Of a DNA stretch of 33,185 nucleotides, positions 18,223-27,642 are shown in pieces (the stretch's first letter is position 1; every line of letters begins with the position of its first letter). The DNA is from an uncultured Bacilli bacterium (GTDB taxonomy: Bacteria > Bacillota_I > Bacilli_A > RF39 > UBA660). Where the stretch lies: contig CANQWT010000008.1 in the NCBI GenBank assembly GCA_947627635.1, positions 1-33,185 on the forward strand. Direction: 5' to 3'. A model generated the notes under the pieces. The model had not been told where the DNA came from. It ran no database searches and was given only the letters and a program-made list of their open reading frames with translations. The position numbers and the translations under genes were made by a program.

Positions 18223-20061
18223 TTACCCTAAAATTCGACGAACCCATTTCACATATTCTTGTACAACATTGCTAGTTTTACTCTCGTAAATGGTATTTTT
18301 AGCTAAAGTGATATTGTCTGTGATAATATTATCAACGTTTAAATCTATCATTTTCTGAATATTTTCTTTTGTATTAACTGTCCAAACATAAAGTTCTTTT
18401 CCAGCCTTATGAACTTGTCTTACTAAAGTTCTAGTGACACTAGATGCTTCTATACTAAAATGGTCGGCAGCATCAAGCTCTGTAATCTTACCATAAGCAA
18501 GGCTCATGACATAAACTGTTTCAACATTTTTAGAAGCTTTTTTAACTTTTTCTAAGACTTCATAGACTTGAGAGGTAATCACACAATTCTTTTCAAAATG
18601 ATATTTTTGAATGAGTGACACCACATCTTCTTCAAAATGTTTCTCTTTGCCTGTTGGCTTTAACTCAATGTTTAACTTGATACGGTTTTCTTTGGCATAA
18701 CGAATAACTTCTTCTAAAAGAGGAATTCTCGCGTCTTTATATTTAGGATTTAGAAAACTTCCAGCATCTAAGTTTTGAACCTCATCATAAGTTACATCCC
18801 ATGTGTTCTTATTGACGCCTGTAGTTCTTTTTAAATTGGTATCATGTAGGACAATGAGCTTTAAATCTTTGGTTTGCTGCACATCAAGTTCTACCCATGA
18901 AGCTCCTAGTTTTTTCGCGCCTTGAAAAGCAAGCATTGTATTTTCAGGATATTTGATAGAAGCTCCACGATGGGCTGTGACTTCCATTGTTCTTACATAT
19001 TCAATATTCATATTATATCCTCCATTGAGGACTGAAGTTGTAAGTAACGTACCACTAAGAAGAACTAAAACAAGGATAACATATTTTAAAATTTGTGCCA
19101 TTTTCTTCTTCTTTTGAACCGTTTTACCCTTTTCTTCTACTGGAATAGAAATAATTTTTTCCTGTTTTTCTTCTTTATGAAGATAGAATAAGACACTAAT
19201 CATTGCATAACTAATCGGTGTTGTCAAAAGGAACATGACAATTAAAGAAATGGCAATCAGCATCCAAACAACAGTAATTGATAGATTTTCTATCACTTTA
19301 ATTTTTCCTAAAAATTGGTAAACTAAAACGATGATAAAGATACCTAAAACAAGCATAAAGATATAGAATATAGCAATTAAAACTTGTGTAAGTATTAAGA
19401 ATAAGCAGTCTTTTATTCTGTGCTTTTTACTTAAACAGATACTTCTTTTTCGAGCCTCTTTAAACGTACAGTTTTCAAGTACAAAGTAGTGTAAGACATA
19501 AAACCATCTAAAAAATAGATAAAGAAGTCCAAGAAATAAAACAGCATACAAAAGAAGTAAGAAGGAATTTTGATAAATATAGTCTTTAATAAACTCAGGA
19601 ATTTTAATGGTTGTAATAAAGCCCTGTGATATTCCTATGTTTAAAAATGGAATTAAAAACAAAACTAAGAACGGTAAGAAAATATTGCGAACGTGAAAGA
19701 CTTGAAGTGACTTAGAAAGTGCCATTAAAAAGGCATCTTTTATCGTGATTTTCTTTTTCTCATTGGAACAGGCTAAAATAATGATGACTGTACTAATATC
19801 TAATAATGTATAAAAGGTAAGTACAATGAGTAACAAAACTAAAAAGAAAAGTGTAAACGGATGAAGTAAAAAGGAAATACAATTTTCAAATGTTAAGTAA
19901 TCATAACCACTCCATTTTGTTAATAAACTAAACAATGTTAAAAACAAAGGTACAAAGATGAGCGTTGTCAAAAGTTTATAAATAAGTTCAAACCCTAATA
20001 GTGTTTTAAAATTATAGTTTAAGAGTTGTTTGAATTTTTTACGCATAGTCATCACTTCCAA
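18223..20061 (-). CDS. Membrane-anchored glycerophosphodiester phosphodiesterase
   Basis: N-terminal multi-TM domain, C-terminal GDPD domain (VTAHRGASIKYPENTMLAF, LIVLHDTNLKRTTG, KLNIELKPTG). Confidence 0.93.
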   Translation of the reverse strand: MEVMTMRKKFKQLLNYNFKTLLGFELIYKLLTTLIFVPLFLTLFSLLTKWSGYDYLTFENCISFLLHPFTLFFLVLLLIVLTFYTLLDISTVIIILACSNEKKKITIKDAFLMALSKSLQVFHVRNIFLPFLVLFLIPFLNIGISQGFITTIKIPEFIKDYIYQNSFLLLLYAVLFLGLLYLFFRWFYVLHYFVLENCTFKEARKRSICLSKKHRIKDCLFLILTQVLIAIFYIFMLVLGIFIIVLVYQFLGKIKVIENLSITVVWMLIAISLIVMFLLTTPISYAMISVLFYLHKEEKQEKIISIPVEEKGKTVQKKKKMAQILKYVILVLVLLSGTLLTTSVLNGGYNMNIEYVRTMEVTAHRGASIKYPENTMLAFQGAKKLGASWVELDVQQTKDLKLIVLHDTNLKRTTGVNKNTWDVTYDEVQNLDAGSFLNPKYKDARIPLLEEVIRYAKENRIKLNIELKPTGKEKHFEEDVVSLIQKYHFEKNCVITSQVYEVLEKVKKASKNVETVYVMSLAYGKITELDAADHFSIEASSVTRTLVRQVHKAGKELYVWTVNTKENIQKMIDLNVDNIITDNITLAKNTIYESKTSNVVQEYVKWVRRILG

Positions 20062-20096
20062 ATTTATTATAACATAAACTATCTCATGCGAAAAAA

Positions 20097-20115
20097 GAAT
20101 TGTTTTCTACAACTC
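20097..20115 (-). terminator. Terminator of the MMPL gene
   Basis: GAGTTGT-AGAAA-ACAATTC then TTTTTT on the minus strand, overlapping the stop. Confidence 0.7.
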
Positions 20116-23100
20116 TTTTCTTCTTTTCTTTATAAAGAGCTTATCACAACAAGCTAAAATGGCAGGAAGTAAGACGAGTATCAAAATGGTAGAACAAATT
20201 GTTCCTTCTGAAATGGTCTTACAAATTTTAGAGGCAATTGCTGAAGTAAAACAAGCAATAATCAAAGTTACTATAATTAAAATAGAACTAGAAGTAAAAA
20301 TGGTATGAGCTGACTGTTTATAGGAAGATATGACAGCATCTTTAATGGACATACTTTTACGGTGTTCCAAATAGTATGAAGTATATAAAATCGCATAATC
20401 AATGGTCGCACCCATTAAAATACTTTGAACAATAAGTAAAGCAATAAAGTAGACATTATCACCTGTAATCGTAAGTATTCCCATAGTTAAGTAAACAGCA
20501 CACTGAATGATAAACACTAAAATCAAAGGAATAATAAGCGACTTAAAGGTCAAGGCTACCACAATGAAAATTGCAAGCATTGTGATAATGGTTATCAAGT
20601 TGAGTTCATTATTAAACGTCTTTTGCATTTCATTTGCCATTGGTGAGTTTCCAATGATATAAAATTCCTGCATCTCTTTTTTTAGAAGTTTTTCCAGCGT
20701 ATCTATTTTCTTAAATAGCCTCTTGCTTTCAACATTCAAATTGGTATTTAACACAATTCTTGAATACTCTTTTCCCACTAATTGCTTTTTCGCATCTAAA
20801 ACGGTCTTCTTCGCATCAGTAATATCCTTTCGCATCGTGCCATCTATAAAATCTTGATATCGTTCATCTTTTAAAATGGTCTGATTTAAATAAGTTACAA
20901 ATTCTTGAATAGTCATCATCCATTCTTCGTGATAGTTTCGAGAGCTTCCATAATAAGTATAGAGTACATCAATTAAGTTTTTCTCTACCGTATTAGAAAG
21001 TGTCGATAAAATTGCAAAGATTTCTTTGGAAGTATAACACACATGATTTTGACTAGCTTTCATAATTGCCTGAGCTGTTTGAAGTTTACTCAACTTGTTT
21101 GGAGTAAATTTATCTTGATAAGCTTCGTTTGTTGCAACAGTATTGAGTAAAAAATCAACAAACTCTTCTAAAGATGCGAACTTCTCTGTAGAACGGTACT
21201 GATAACAATATAGTCCATATAATAACTGAACACTTTCTCTATCTAGTCCAAGTAAGTTGGCTAAAGATGTACTATCATATTTTTGATTTTCTAAGACACT
21301 TGTAATAATTGTTCTTACCCAAGTAAGTTCCTTCAGCATAGAGCCTGTTAAAGCATTTTGAAATACGGAAGCATCTTTGTTATCCAAAATAAAGTCAATG
21401 AACTCTAAAGGTGTTAAGACCGTGGTGTTATTCATAGTCTTATAAAGGGTGTAAATCTTTTCAAATGTTACCTCATCAGCTTCTAAGAAAGCTGATAAAT
21501 CTTTGGCACTAAAGCTTTGATTATTTTCCGCAGAAGTCATTATCTTTTCAAGGAACTGAAGTTTTAAAACAGTCGCATCATCAAGCTCTATGAACTTATT
21601 AGTTTCTAAAGTTAATAAGTCGTTAACAAATTGAGATGGAGTAGTTTGTAAAGATAGTTGTCCTCTTACTAAATCGATGAAATGATAGAGTTGATTGATT
21701 TGCTTTCTATCCAAATTTAAAAGGCTTGCAAGAGACGTGTAATCATACTCTGTTGTATCACTTAAAAGTGTTTGATTTTGTTTGAGTTCTTCCAATAGAG
21801 TTGTATCAAAGTCTTCTAAATACGTTGTCTTTTCTTGGACTTCTAAAAGTCCATTCAAAAAGTCCATTACTGTATGAGTGTTCGTATTTTCTTGCTCTAG
21901 CTCTTTTAAAAGTAATAGTTCTTTTACCTTCTCTTCACTCATTTCAAAAAGAGTAGAAATTTCACTAGTAGTCATTTCTCTTTGAATGGTCTTCACATTA
22001 CTGAAGGTCGATAAGAGTTTCATCTGCGTTTGCGTTTTTGTATCTAATAAGCTTTGGTAAGAAGGATTTTTAGCAACAGTTTCTAAAACAAAGCTAGAAA
22101 AATCTTGAATGGTCAGTGTTGGTTCTTCGAAATTGAGAGAAACATAATATTGATAGATTTGTCTAACAAGTTCTTCATCCAGTCCAAAGAACTTTGCCAT
22201 CGAAGAAAAATCTTTTGCCTCAGTTAACTGTTCTTCTACAAGGAAAGGACTTAGTCTTTCTATCTGGCCTCTTGCTTCTTTAGAAATTCTTCCTGCATAC
22301 TTTTCATTCGTTAAAACATTATGATTTATAAATTCAATGAAGGATTTGAGTGAGAGTTTTGTATCATGATTTAAGCTCAAGTAATAAATCATCAACTCTT
22401 CCTGACTGTCGTTATCAATTTCAAGGAGTTTTGAAAACTCTTCCTGACTTCTTGCTCTAGTCCTCTCATTTGTCAAGACAAAGTTTTTTAAACGAGTAAT
22501 ATCCTGTCTTGTAGCTTCGTCAATTTCTTTACTGGTCTTAGGATTTGTTAAAGCTTCTTGTTCAATAAAATCAATAAACTGTTCGAAAGTCATTTTGGTT
22601 TGGGTCTCATCCTGATTATAATAGTTATAATAAATGATTTTTAATAAGTAATCATCGACTTCTACATTAGAACCTAAATCTTTCAGTTGTTGTTTTAAAT
22701 CCTTATAAGTTAAACGCTCATCAATGGTATTGCCATAGCCTAAAACTTCTTTGAAGTCTTCATCTTGTTCGAGTTTATCGAGATACTTTCTAATTTTTTC
22801 TTCTTCCTTATTATTATAGACAATTGCCATTTGATTATTTTCTTGGAAAACTTTAGAAATCTCATCTGACTGACGGTCCGTATAGTCAATTTTTAAATTT
22901 CCTTTCAATAGGAAGCTTCCTACAAAAACAAGAAGTAATAGTGGAAGTGATAGGAAGCGAAAGCGATAACTCATTTTTCCAAGAGAAGTGAGCTTTAATG
23001 CAGGGCTTTTCTTTTTGGTCTTCTCAATTTGCTTATCAAACATTAAAATGAGTGCGGGAAGGACAAAGAAAATACAAATTAGGCTAAATAAAACACCTTT

Positions 23101-23964
23101 AGCTAAAATGAAACCTAAGTCTTTTCCAATTTTAAAGCTCATGAAAACAAGCGCTAAAAGTCCTACAATGGTCGTAATAGAACTACTAGAAATAGACTGG
23201 AATGCTTGATGAAGTGCTTGTTTCATTGCCACAACTTTATCAGGTGTTTTCTTCTTTTCTTGGTCATATCGGTTCATCAACATAATGGAATAGTCCATCG
23301 ATAAAGCCATTTGTAATATCGCAGAAATAGAGTTTGTAATATGAGAAATACTAGGAAAGAAGATATTGGTTCCTTTATTGAGGACCACAGCCATCAAAAT
23401 AGTTATTAAGAATAAGAATGGTTCTACATAAGAAGAACACATGATTATCAAAATGATTAAAGCACAGAAGACTGCAAGGGCAACAATCCAAATAGATAAT
23501 ACTGTTTTATTACACTCATCAACTTCCCCACTTGTATAAAATTCATAATCTTGATACTTTTTGATGATGGTATTATAAACTTTTTTGGCAATAGATTCAT
23601 CTTCTTTCCCTTCGATGGTTAGAACATAAAGCGTATTATTGCCTTTGTTGTAGTCTTCAGTCTTGTCATAATCAACTTTTTTGACATGTTCTATTCCTTC
23701 TAGTTCTTCTTTAATGATTTCCTTTTCCTTTGCTTTTAAGTCTTTAAACATAATATTTAAACTACACTCGTCTATCCCTTTAAAAGCTTCTTCCATTTTA
23801 TCCATACCAATTCTTGTTTTTGAAGTATCTAGCAAGTATTTAGAAATATCATAGTTGATTTTGACAGAATTTGAAAAATATAGAGATACTCCTGTCAAAA
23901 GTATAAAAATACATAAAATTAAATATCGTTTATCAATAATAAAATCTGTTATTTTTTTCATCAT
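20107..23964 (-). CDS. MMPL/RND-family transporter with expanded repeat-containing ectodomain
   Basis: Two RND-like membrane halves (SMDYSIMLMNRYDQE and MGATIDYAILYTSYYLEHRK) separated by about 750 aa of extracytoplasmic sequence. Confidence 0.93.
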   Translation of the reverse strand: MMKKITDFIIDKRYLILCIFILLTGVSLYFSNSVKINYDISKYLLDTSKTRIGMDKMEEAFKGIDECSLNIMFKDLKAKEKEIIKEELEGIEHVKKVDYDKTEDYNKGNNTLYVLTIEGKEDESIAKKVYNTIIKKYQDYEFYTSGEVDECNKTVLSIWIVALAVFCALIILIIMCSSYVEPFLFLITILMAVVLNKGTNIFFPSISHITNSISAILQMALSMDYSIMLMNRYDQEKKKTPDKVVAMKQALHQAFQSISSSSITTIVGLLALVFMSFKIGKDLGFILAKGVLFSLICIFFVLPALILMFDKQIEKTKKKSPALKLTSLGKMSYRFRFLSLPLLLLVFVGSFLLKGNLKIDYTDRQSDEISKVFQENNQMAIVYNNKEEEKIRKYLDKLEQDEDFKEVLGYGNTIDERLTYKDLKQQLKDLGSNVEVDDYLLKIIYYNYYNQDETQTKMTFEQFIDFIEQEALTNPKTSKEIDEATRQDITRLKNFVLTNERTRARSQEEFSKLLEIDNDSQEELMIYYLSLNHDTKLSLKSFIEFINHNVLTNEKYAGRISKEARGQIERLSPFLVEEQLTEAKDFSSMAKFFGLDEELVRQIYQYYVSLNFEEPTLTIQDFSSFVLETVAKNPSYQSLLDTKTQTQMKLLSTFSNVKTIQREMTTSEISTLFEMSEEKVKELLLLKELEQENTNTHTVMDFLNGLLEVQEKTTYLEDFDTTLLEELKQNQTLLSDTTEYDYTSLASLLNLDRKQINQLYHFIDLVRGQLSLQTTPSQFVNDLLTLETNKFIELDDATVLKLQFLEKIMTSAENNQSFSAKDLSAFLEADEVTFEKIYTLYKTMNNTTVLTPLEFIDFILDNKDASVFQNALTGSMLKELTWVRTIITSVLENQKYDSTSLANLLGLDRESVQLLYGLYCYQYRSTEKFASLEEFVDFLLNTVATNEAYQDKFTPNKLSKLQTAQAIMKASQNHVCYTSKEIFAILSTLSNTVEKNLIDVLYTYYGSSRNYHEEWMMTIQEFVTYLNQTILKDERYQDFIDGTMRKDITDAKKTVLDAKKQLVGKEYSRIVLNTNLNVESKRLFKKIDTLEKLLKKEMQEFYIIGNSPMANEMQKTFNNELNLITIITMLAIFIVVALTFKSLIIPLILVFIIQCAVYLTMGILTITGDNVYFIALLIVQSILMGATIDYAILYTSYYLEHRKSMSIKDAVISSYKQSAHTIFTSSSILIIVTLIIACFTSAIASKICKTISEGTICSTILILVLLPAILACCDKLFIKKRRKEL
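20767..22713 (-). repeat. About 8 degenerate ~80-aa tandem repeats inside the MMPL protein (aa 418-1066)
   Basis: Recurring pattern (Y/F)-(T/S)-S-x2-L-x2-L-L-x-L-D..(L/I)Y..Y..T...F..F(I/V)..(L/V)L.. Confidence 0.75.
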
Positions 23965-24041
23965 TACGTCTTCCCTCTTTTCAAGTCCACACTACATTAT
24001 ATTAAGCACACTGTTGAAATGGAAGTATAAATATTCAAAAA

Positions 24042-24059
24042 GTGTCTAAATTTAGACAC
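24042..24059. promoter_or_regulatory. Putative TetR-family operator
   Basis: Perfect 18-bp palindrome GTGTCTAAATTTAGACAC in the divergent MMPL/TetR intergenic region. Confidence 0.75.
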
Positions 24060-24122
24060 AATTGTTAAAAATGTTTTATTATTTATCTTTTTGTGGTATA
24101 ATAAGCTTTGTTTTAAAAGGAG

Positions 24123-24683
24123 TTGAAAGAAATGAAAGTTCAATGTCTAAATTCTTCTTCTATCAAAACAAGAGAACGAATTAAAAAAGCTCTTGTCACT
24201 TTAATTCATGAGAAGAAGTGTCTTGATAAAATTACGGTCAAAGAGCTTGTAGAAAAAGCTGATATTACAAGAAGTACTTTTTATACGCATTATGATAATC
24301 TTGACCAAGTTGCGAATGAGTATCAAATGCAAACAATTGAACTTTTATGTAGTGATGATTTAAAGCTTTATTCAAAAGATGATATCTTAAATTATTTTAA
24401 TACACTCTATACTTGCCTAAAGGAAAATGAAGAAACTTATCGATTACTATTAACGTCCAATGATACTCTTTTCTTTTTAGAAAAGCTTAAGATTATTGCT
24501 AGTAGAAAAATCAAGGATGCTTTAGGAATAACGATGAATAGTGATGCTAAAAATCTTACAATATCCTTTTTTATGAATGGGATTATGATAGAAATTGTAA
24601 GATACTTTCGAGGGGAAAGTACTGTGACTTTAGAAGAATTATTTGAACAAATAAAAAAATGGTTTGAACGACTATTCATTTAG
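24123..24683 (+). CDS. TetR/AcrR-family transcriptional regulator
   Basis: TRERIKKALVTLIHEKKCLDKITVKELVEKADITRSTFYTHYDNLDQV helix-turn-helix. Confidence 0.92.
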   Translation: MKEMKVQCLNSSSIKTRERIKKALVTLIHEKKCLDKITVKELVEKADITRSTFYTHYDNLDQVANEYQMQTIELLCSDDLKLYSKDDILNYFNTLYTCLKENEETYRLLLTSNDTLFFLEKLKIIASRKIKDALGITMNSDAKNLTISFFMNGIMIEIVRYFRGESTVTLEELFEQIKKWFERLFI

Positions 24684-24712
24684 TTTCAAATCATTTTTTA
24701 TAGGGTTTTCTC

Positions 24713-25345
24713 TTACAGTTCCTTCTTGGAATATACTTTGAGTGAAATAAAATAAGAAAGAGCAAGGATTATAAGAGATAAGAGAATGAGGGTTGGTACC
24801 CAAATATTTTTAAAGAATGCCAAACCATTAAGGATTTGATTCAAATCTATAGCACTTGCAAGTGCCTGTACTGCAAAAGCTAATACAAAAACAACTAGGA
24901 AGATACCAATTCTTGCTTTTTCAAGACCAAATTTATAGATGGCAGGATAAGAGATGCAAAGAATGGTTATGGTTGTAAAAATTGTACCAAGCATTTTTTC
25001 TAAAAGAAGCACAAGCTCTAGTGGTTGCTTTTTGATACAAATCAAAATCACTTGGAAAAAGAACGTTATCAAGCTCGTCAGTAAAATTAGAATGAGGGTT
25101 GTAATATATTTTGCTCTCACACTGCCTGCTCTACCTTTGGGAAATGTTGCAACATAGCTATCCCAATGATTAAAAGTATCATAACTAAATGTCATCATCA
25201 TGAGTAAAACACTCATAAATGGAAGGATAAAAGAAAAGTCCATTTCGCCTATAAATCCTAGAAAAAGATAGATGAGAAGAACTAGTAAATAACTTTTACT
25301 ACTGTTTTTCAAAAGAAGAAAATCTTTCTTAATAAGCCCTAACAT
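24713..25345 (-). CDS. ABC-2 type permease subunit
   Basis: 210-aa six-TM protein; overlaps the ATPase gene. Confidence 0.8.
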   Translation of the reverse strand: MLGLIKKDFLLLKNSSKSYLLVLLIYLFLGFIGEMDFSFILPFMSVLLMMMTFSYDTFNHWDSYVATFPKGRAGSVRAKYITTLILILLTSLITFFFQVILICIKKQPLELVLLLEKMLGTIFTTITILCISYPAIYKFGLEKARIGIFLVVFVLAFAVQALASAIDLNQILNGLAFFKNIWVPTLILLSLIILALSYFISLKVYSKKEL

Positions 25346-26205
25346 TTTAAATCATCTCCTTTAATCATCAATAACATTAACTCATCTAAAGTAATAGTAT
25401 CTAAAACTTCACAGTTGTATTTCTTTTGAAAAGCTTTTTTATCTTCTACCAATACTTCATAAAAGTATTTTTCTTTCTTATAGCTTAAATAATCCTTTTG
25501 ATTGATTTGTTTCCATGTATTTTCACTACACTTTGCAATGGCAAACTTATCCATAATTTCATCTCTTGTTTTTGAAAGGAGAATTTGTCCTTGATGAATG
25601 AACGTAATATAGTCTGCGATATGTTCTAAATCAGAAGTGATATGACTGGATAAGAATATGGAATGAGTGCCATCTTCAATGAATTCTTGAAACAATCTAA
25701 GGATTTCGTCTCTAGCAATTGGGTCAAGGCCATTTGTCGGTTCATCACAAATTAAAAGTTTTGGATGATGGGCTAAAGCTGTGATGATTTCTAGTTTTTT
25801 TCGCATTCCTTTGGATAATGTTTTAATCTGTTGCATAGGGCTTATAGAAAACTCCTTTAAAAGTTTATAAAAATAAGTACTATCCCAAGTCTCATAAGTA
25901 TCTTTCATAATCAAATCAATTTCTTTTGCGGATAAAATCTCAGGAAAAAACATATCATCTAACACAACACCAATTTCTTTTTGAACGGTATCAAAATGAG
26001 TGTCTTGACTTTGTCCTAAAATTTCAATTTCACCAGAAGACTTGTGAATTAAATTTAAAATTGCTTTAATCGTTGTTGTTTTTCCTGAACCATTTTCACC
26101 AATAAACCCCATAATCATTCCCTGTGGGAGTGAAAAACTAATATTGTTTAAAGTAAAGTTCTCGTACTTTTTACTTAGATTTTTAACTTCAAGTATTGCT
26201 TCCAT
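25339..26205 (-). CDS. ABC transporter ATP-binding protein
   Basis: GENGSGKTTTIKAIL, LSKGMRKKLEIITAL, LLICDEPTNGLDP. Confidence 0.93.
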   Translation of the reverse strand: MEAILEVKNLSKKYENFTLNNISFSLPQGMIMGFIGENGSGKTTTIKAILNLIHKSSGEIEILGQSQDTHFDTVQKEIGVVLDDMFFPEILSAKEIDLIMKDTYETWDSTYFYKLLKEFSISPMQQIKTLSKGMRKKLEIITALAHHPKLLICDEPTNGLDPIARDEILRLFQEFIEDGTHSIFLSSHITSDLEHIADYITFIHQGQILLSKTRDEIMDKFAIAKCSENTWKQINQKDYLSYKKEKYFYEVLVEDKKAFQKKYNCEVLDTITLDELMLLMIKGDDLKC

Positions 26206-26582
26206 TATTCATCCTCCTCATATAAAATCTCTATGATTTCTAATAATTTTTTCTTACTAATCTTGTTTGCTTTGGCAAGAAGAATAGAAGTAACCAATAA
26301 GTTTTCTATCTTTTGAAGTTGTTCTTCTCTTAAAAGTTCTTGACTAATATGTGCGACATAAAATCCTTTTGCTGGAATGGTTGTAACATACCCTTCTTTT
26401 TGTAATTCCTCATATGCATTTTTGGTAGTAATTACACTACATTTTAAATCTTTCGCAAGACTTCGTATTGATGGAAGACACTCACCACTTTGTAATTCTC
26501 CATTTAAAATCTTTGTCTTGATTTGTTCTTTAATCTGTTCATAAATGGGAACACCACTAGAATTACTAATTATAATTTCCAT
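26205..26582 (-). CDS. GntR-family regulator, YtrA-like
   Basis: GVPIYEQIKEQIKTKILNGELQSGECLPSIRSLAKDLKCSVITTKNAYEELQKEGYV. Start set at MEIIIS because the ORF-track start falls in the -10 box. Confidence 0.92.
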   Translation of the reverse strand: MEIIISNSSGVPIYEQIKEQIKTKILNGELQSGECLPSIRSLAKDLKCSVITTKNAYEELQKEGYVTTIPAKGFYVAHISQELLREEQLQKIENLLVTSILLAKANKISKKKLLEIIEILYEEDE

Positions 26583-26593
26583 ATCATCACTTC

Positions 26594-26634
26594 CTGTATA
26601 TATCAAATATATACAGTATGTACAGAAAAGTCAA
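26594..26634 (-). promoter_or_regulatory. GntR operon promoter overlapped by operator
   Basis: Minus strand TTGACT-17 nt-TATATT (26629-26634 / 26606-26611); inverted repeat CTGTATATAT-CAA-ATATATACAG (26594-26616) covers the -10. Confidence 0.82.
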
Positions 26635-26660
26635 GTCCTATTTTTTAGACATAAAAAAAA

Positions 26661-26677
26661 GATTACTCTAAGTAACC
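26661..26677 (-). terminator. Terminator of ORF 26700-27014
   Basis: GGTTACT-TAG-AGTAATC then T8 on the minus strand. Confidence 0.8.
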
Positions 26678-26699
26678 TTTTCATTCAAGGAAAGTCTTT

Positions 26700-27014
26700 T
26701 TAAAATTTACGTTTTTTCATAAAGAATTTTATCAAGTAAACTTCAAAAATAATCATGATGATTACAAATGCCCACACTAGAATATAGTAAATTGTGCCAC
26801 TTGTATATCTTCCTATCATGCCAATGACACTTTCTGGAATATATTTATCAATTAAAGCTGCGACATCTGGAAGAGGCAAATTATTTTTAAAGAATGTTAA
26901 GATGCGAAGCAAAATATCAAAGATAGCCATAAAATAGACAAAGCTTGAAAAATTTTTAAAAAACATGAGTACTAAAACAATGAGTACTATAAAGACAACT
27001 AAATCCCAATACAT
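26700..27014 (-). CDS. Hypothetical small membrane protein
   Basis: 104 aa with hydrophobic segments and own terminator. Confidence 0.75.
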   Translation of the reverse strand: MYWDLVVFIVLIVLVLMFFKNFSSFVYFMAIFDILLRILTFFKNNLPLPDVAALIDKYIPESVIGMIGRYTSGTIYYILVWAFVIIMIIFEVYLIKFFMKKRKF

Positions 27015-27029
27015 ACTAAAACCTCTTTT

Positions 27030-27554
27030 CTAAAAATAAAAATTATTCTTTTTCTCTAAAGCAAGTGAAGTGATTTCACCATGACCTGGATAAAGGGTTA
27101 CATCCTCTTCTATTTGCTTAATACGAGCAATAGACTGTTGCATATCTTTTTCACTACCCGTTGGTAAATCTACCCTTCCTACTGTATCTTTGAATATAAA
27201 GTCACCAGTGAACATAAAGTTTTCTTCTTTAAAATAGTAAGAAACAGAATCACTACTATGTCCTGGAGTGTATAAAGCTTCAAATTGAAAAGGTCCTACT
27301 TCATAGGTCTTACCATCTTCGACATTACTTTTCTTAAAGACTTTAATACTTTTTTTAGTTAAAAAATTACGAAGTGCCCCAATATGGTCAAAATGAGCAT
27401 GAGTAATTAAAACACCAACTACTTTTTTAGTTCCAATAGCTTCCTTGATTTTGTTATATTCATCACCCGGGTCTACTACTAAACACACATCATCTTGAAA
27501 TAAAAGATAACAATTTTCATCTAGTGTACCTGTAATAATTTGCTTTACCTTCAT
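27030..27554 (-). CDS. MBL-fold metallo-hydrolase (glyoxalase II-like)
   Basis: THAHFDHIGAL, YTPGHSSDSVSYY, FTGDFIFKDTVGRVDLPTG, LYPGHGEIT. Confidence 0.94.
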   Translation of the reverse strand: MKVKQIITGTLDENCYLLFQDDVCLVVDPGDEYNKIKEAIGTKKVVGVLITHAHFDHIGALRNFLTKKSIKVFKKSNVEDGKTYEVGPFQFEALYTPGHSSDSVSYYFKEENFMFTGDFIFKDTVGRVDLPTGSEKDMQQSIARIKQIEEDVTLYPGHGEITSLALEKKNNFYF

Positions 27555-27642
27555 TTTTTATCCTCTTTTCTATCTAAATATATTTTATCAAAAAGAAAAC
27601 AAAAAAGGAAGATATTGCTTCTTTTTTTGTCAGAATGTTTTT

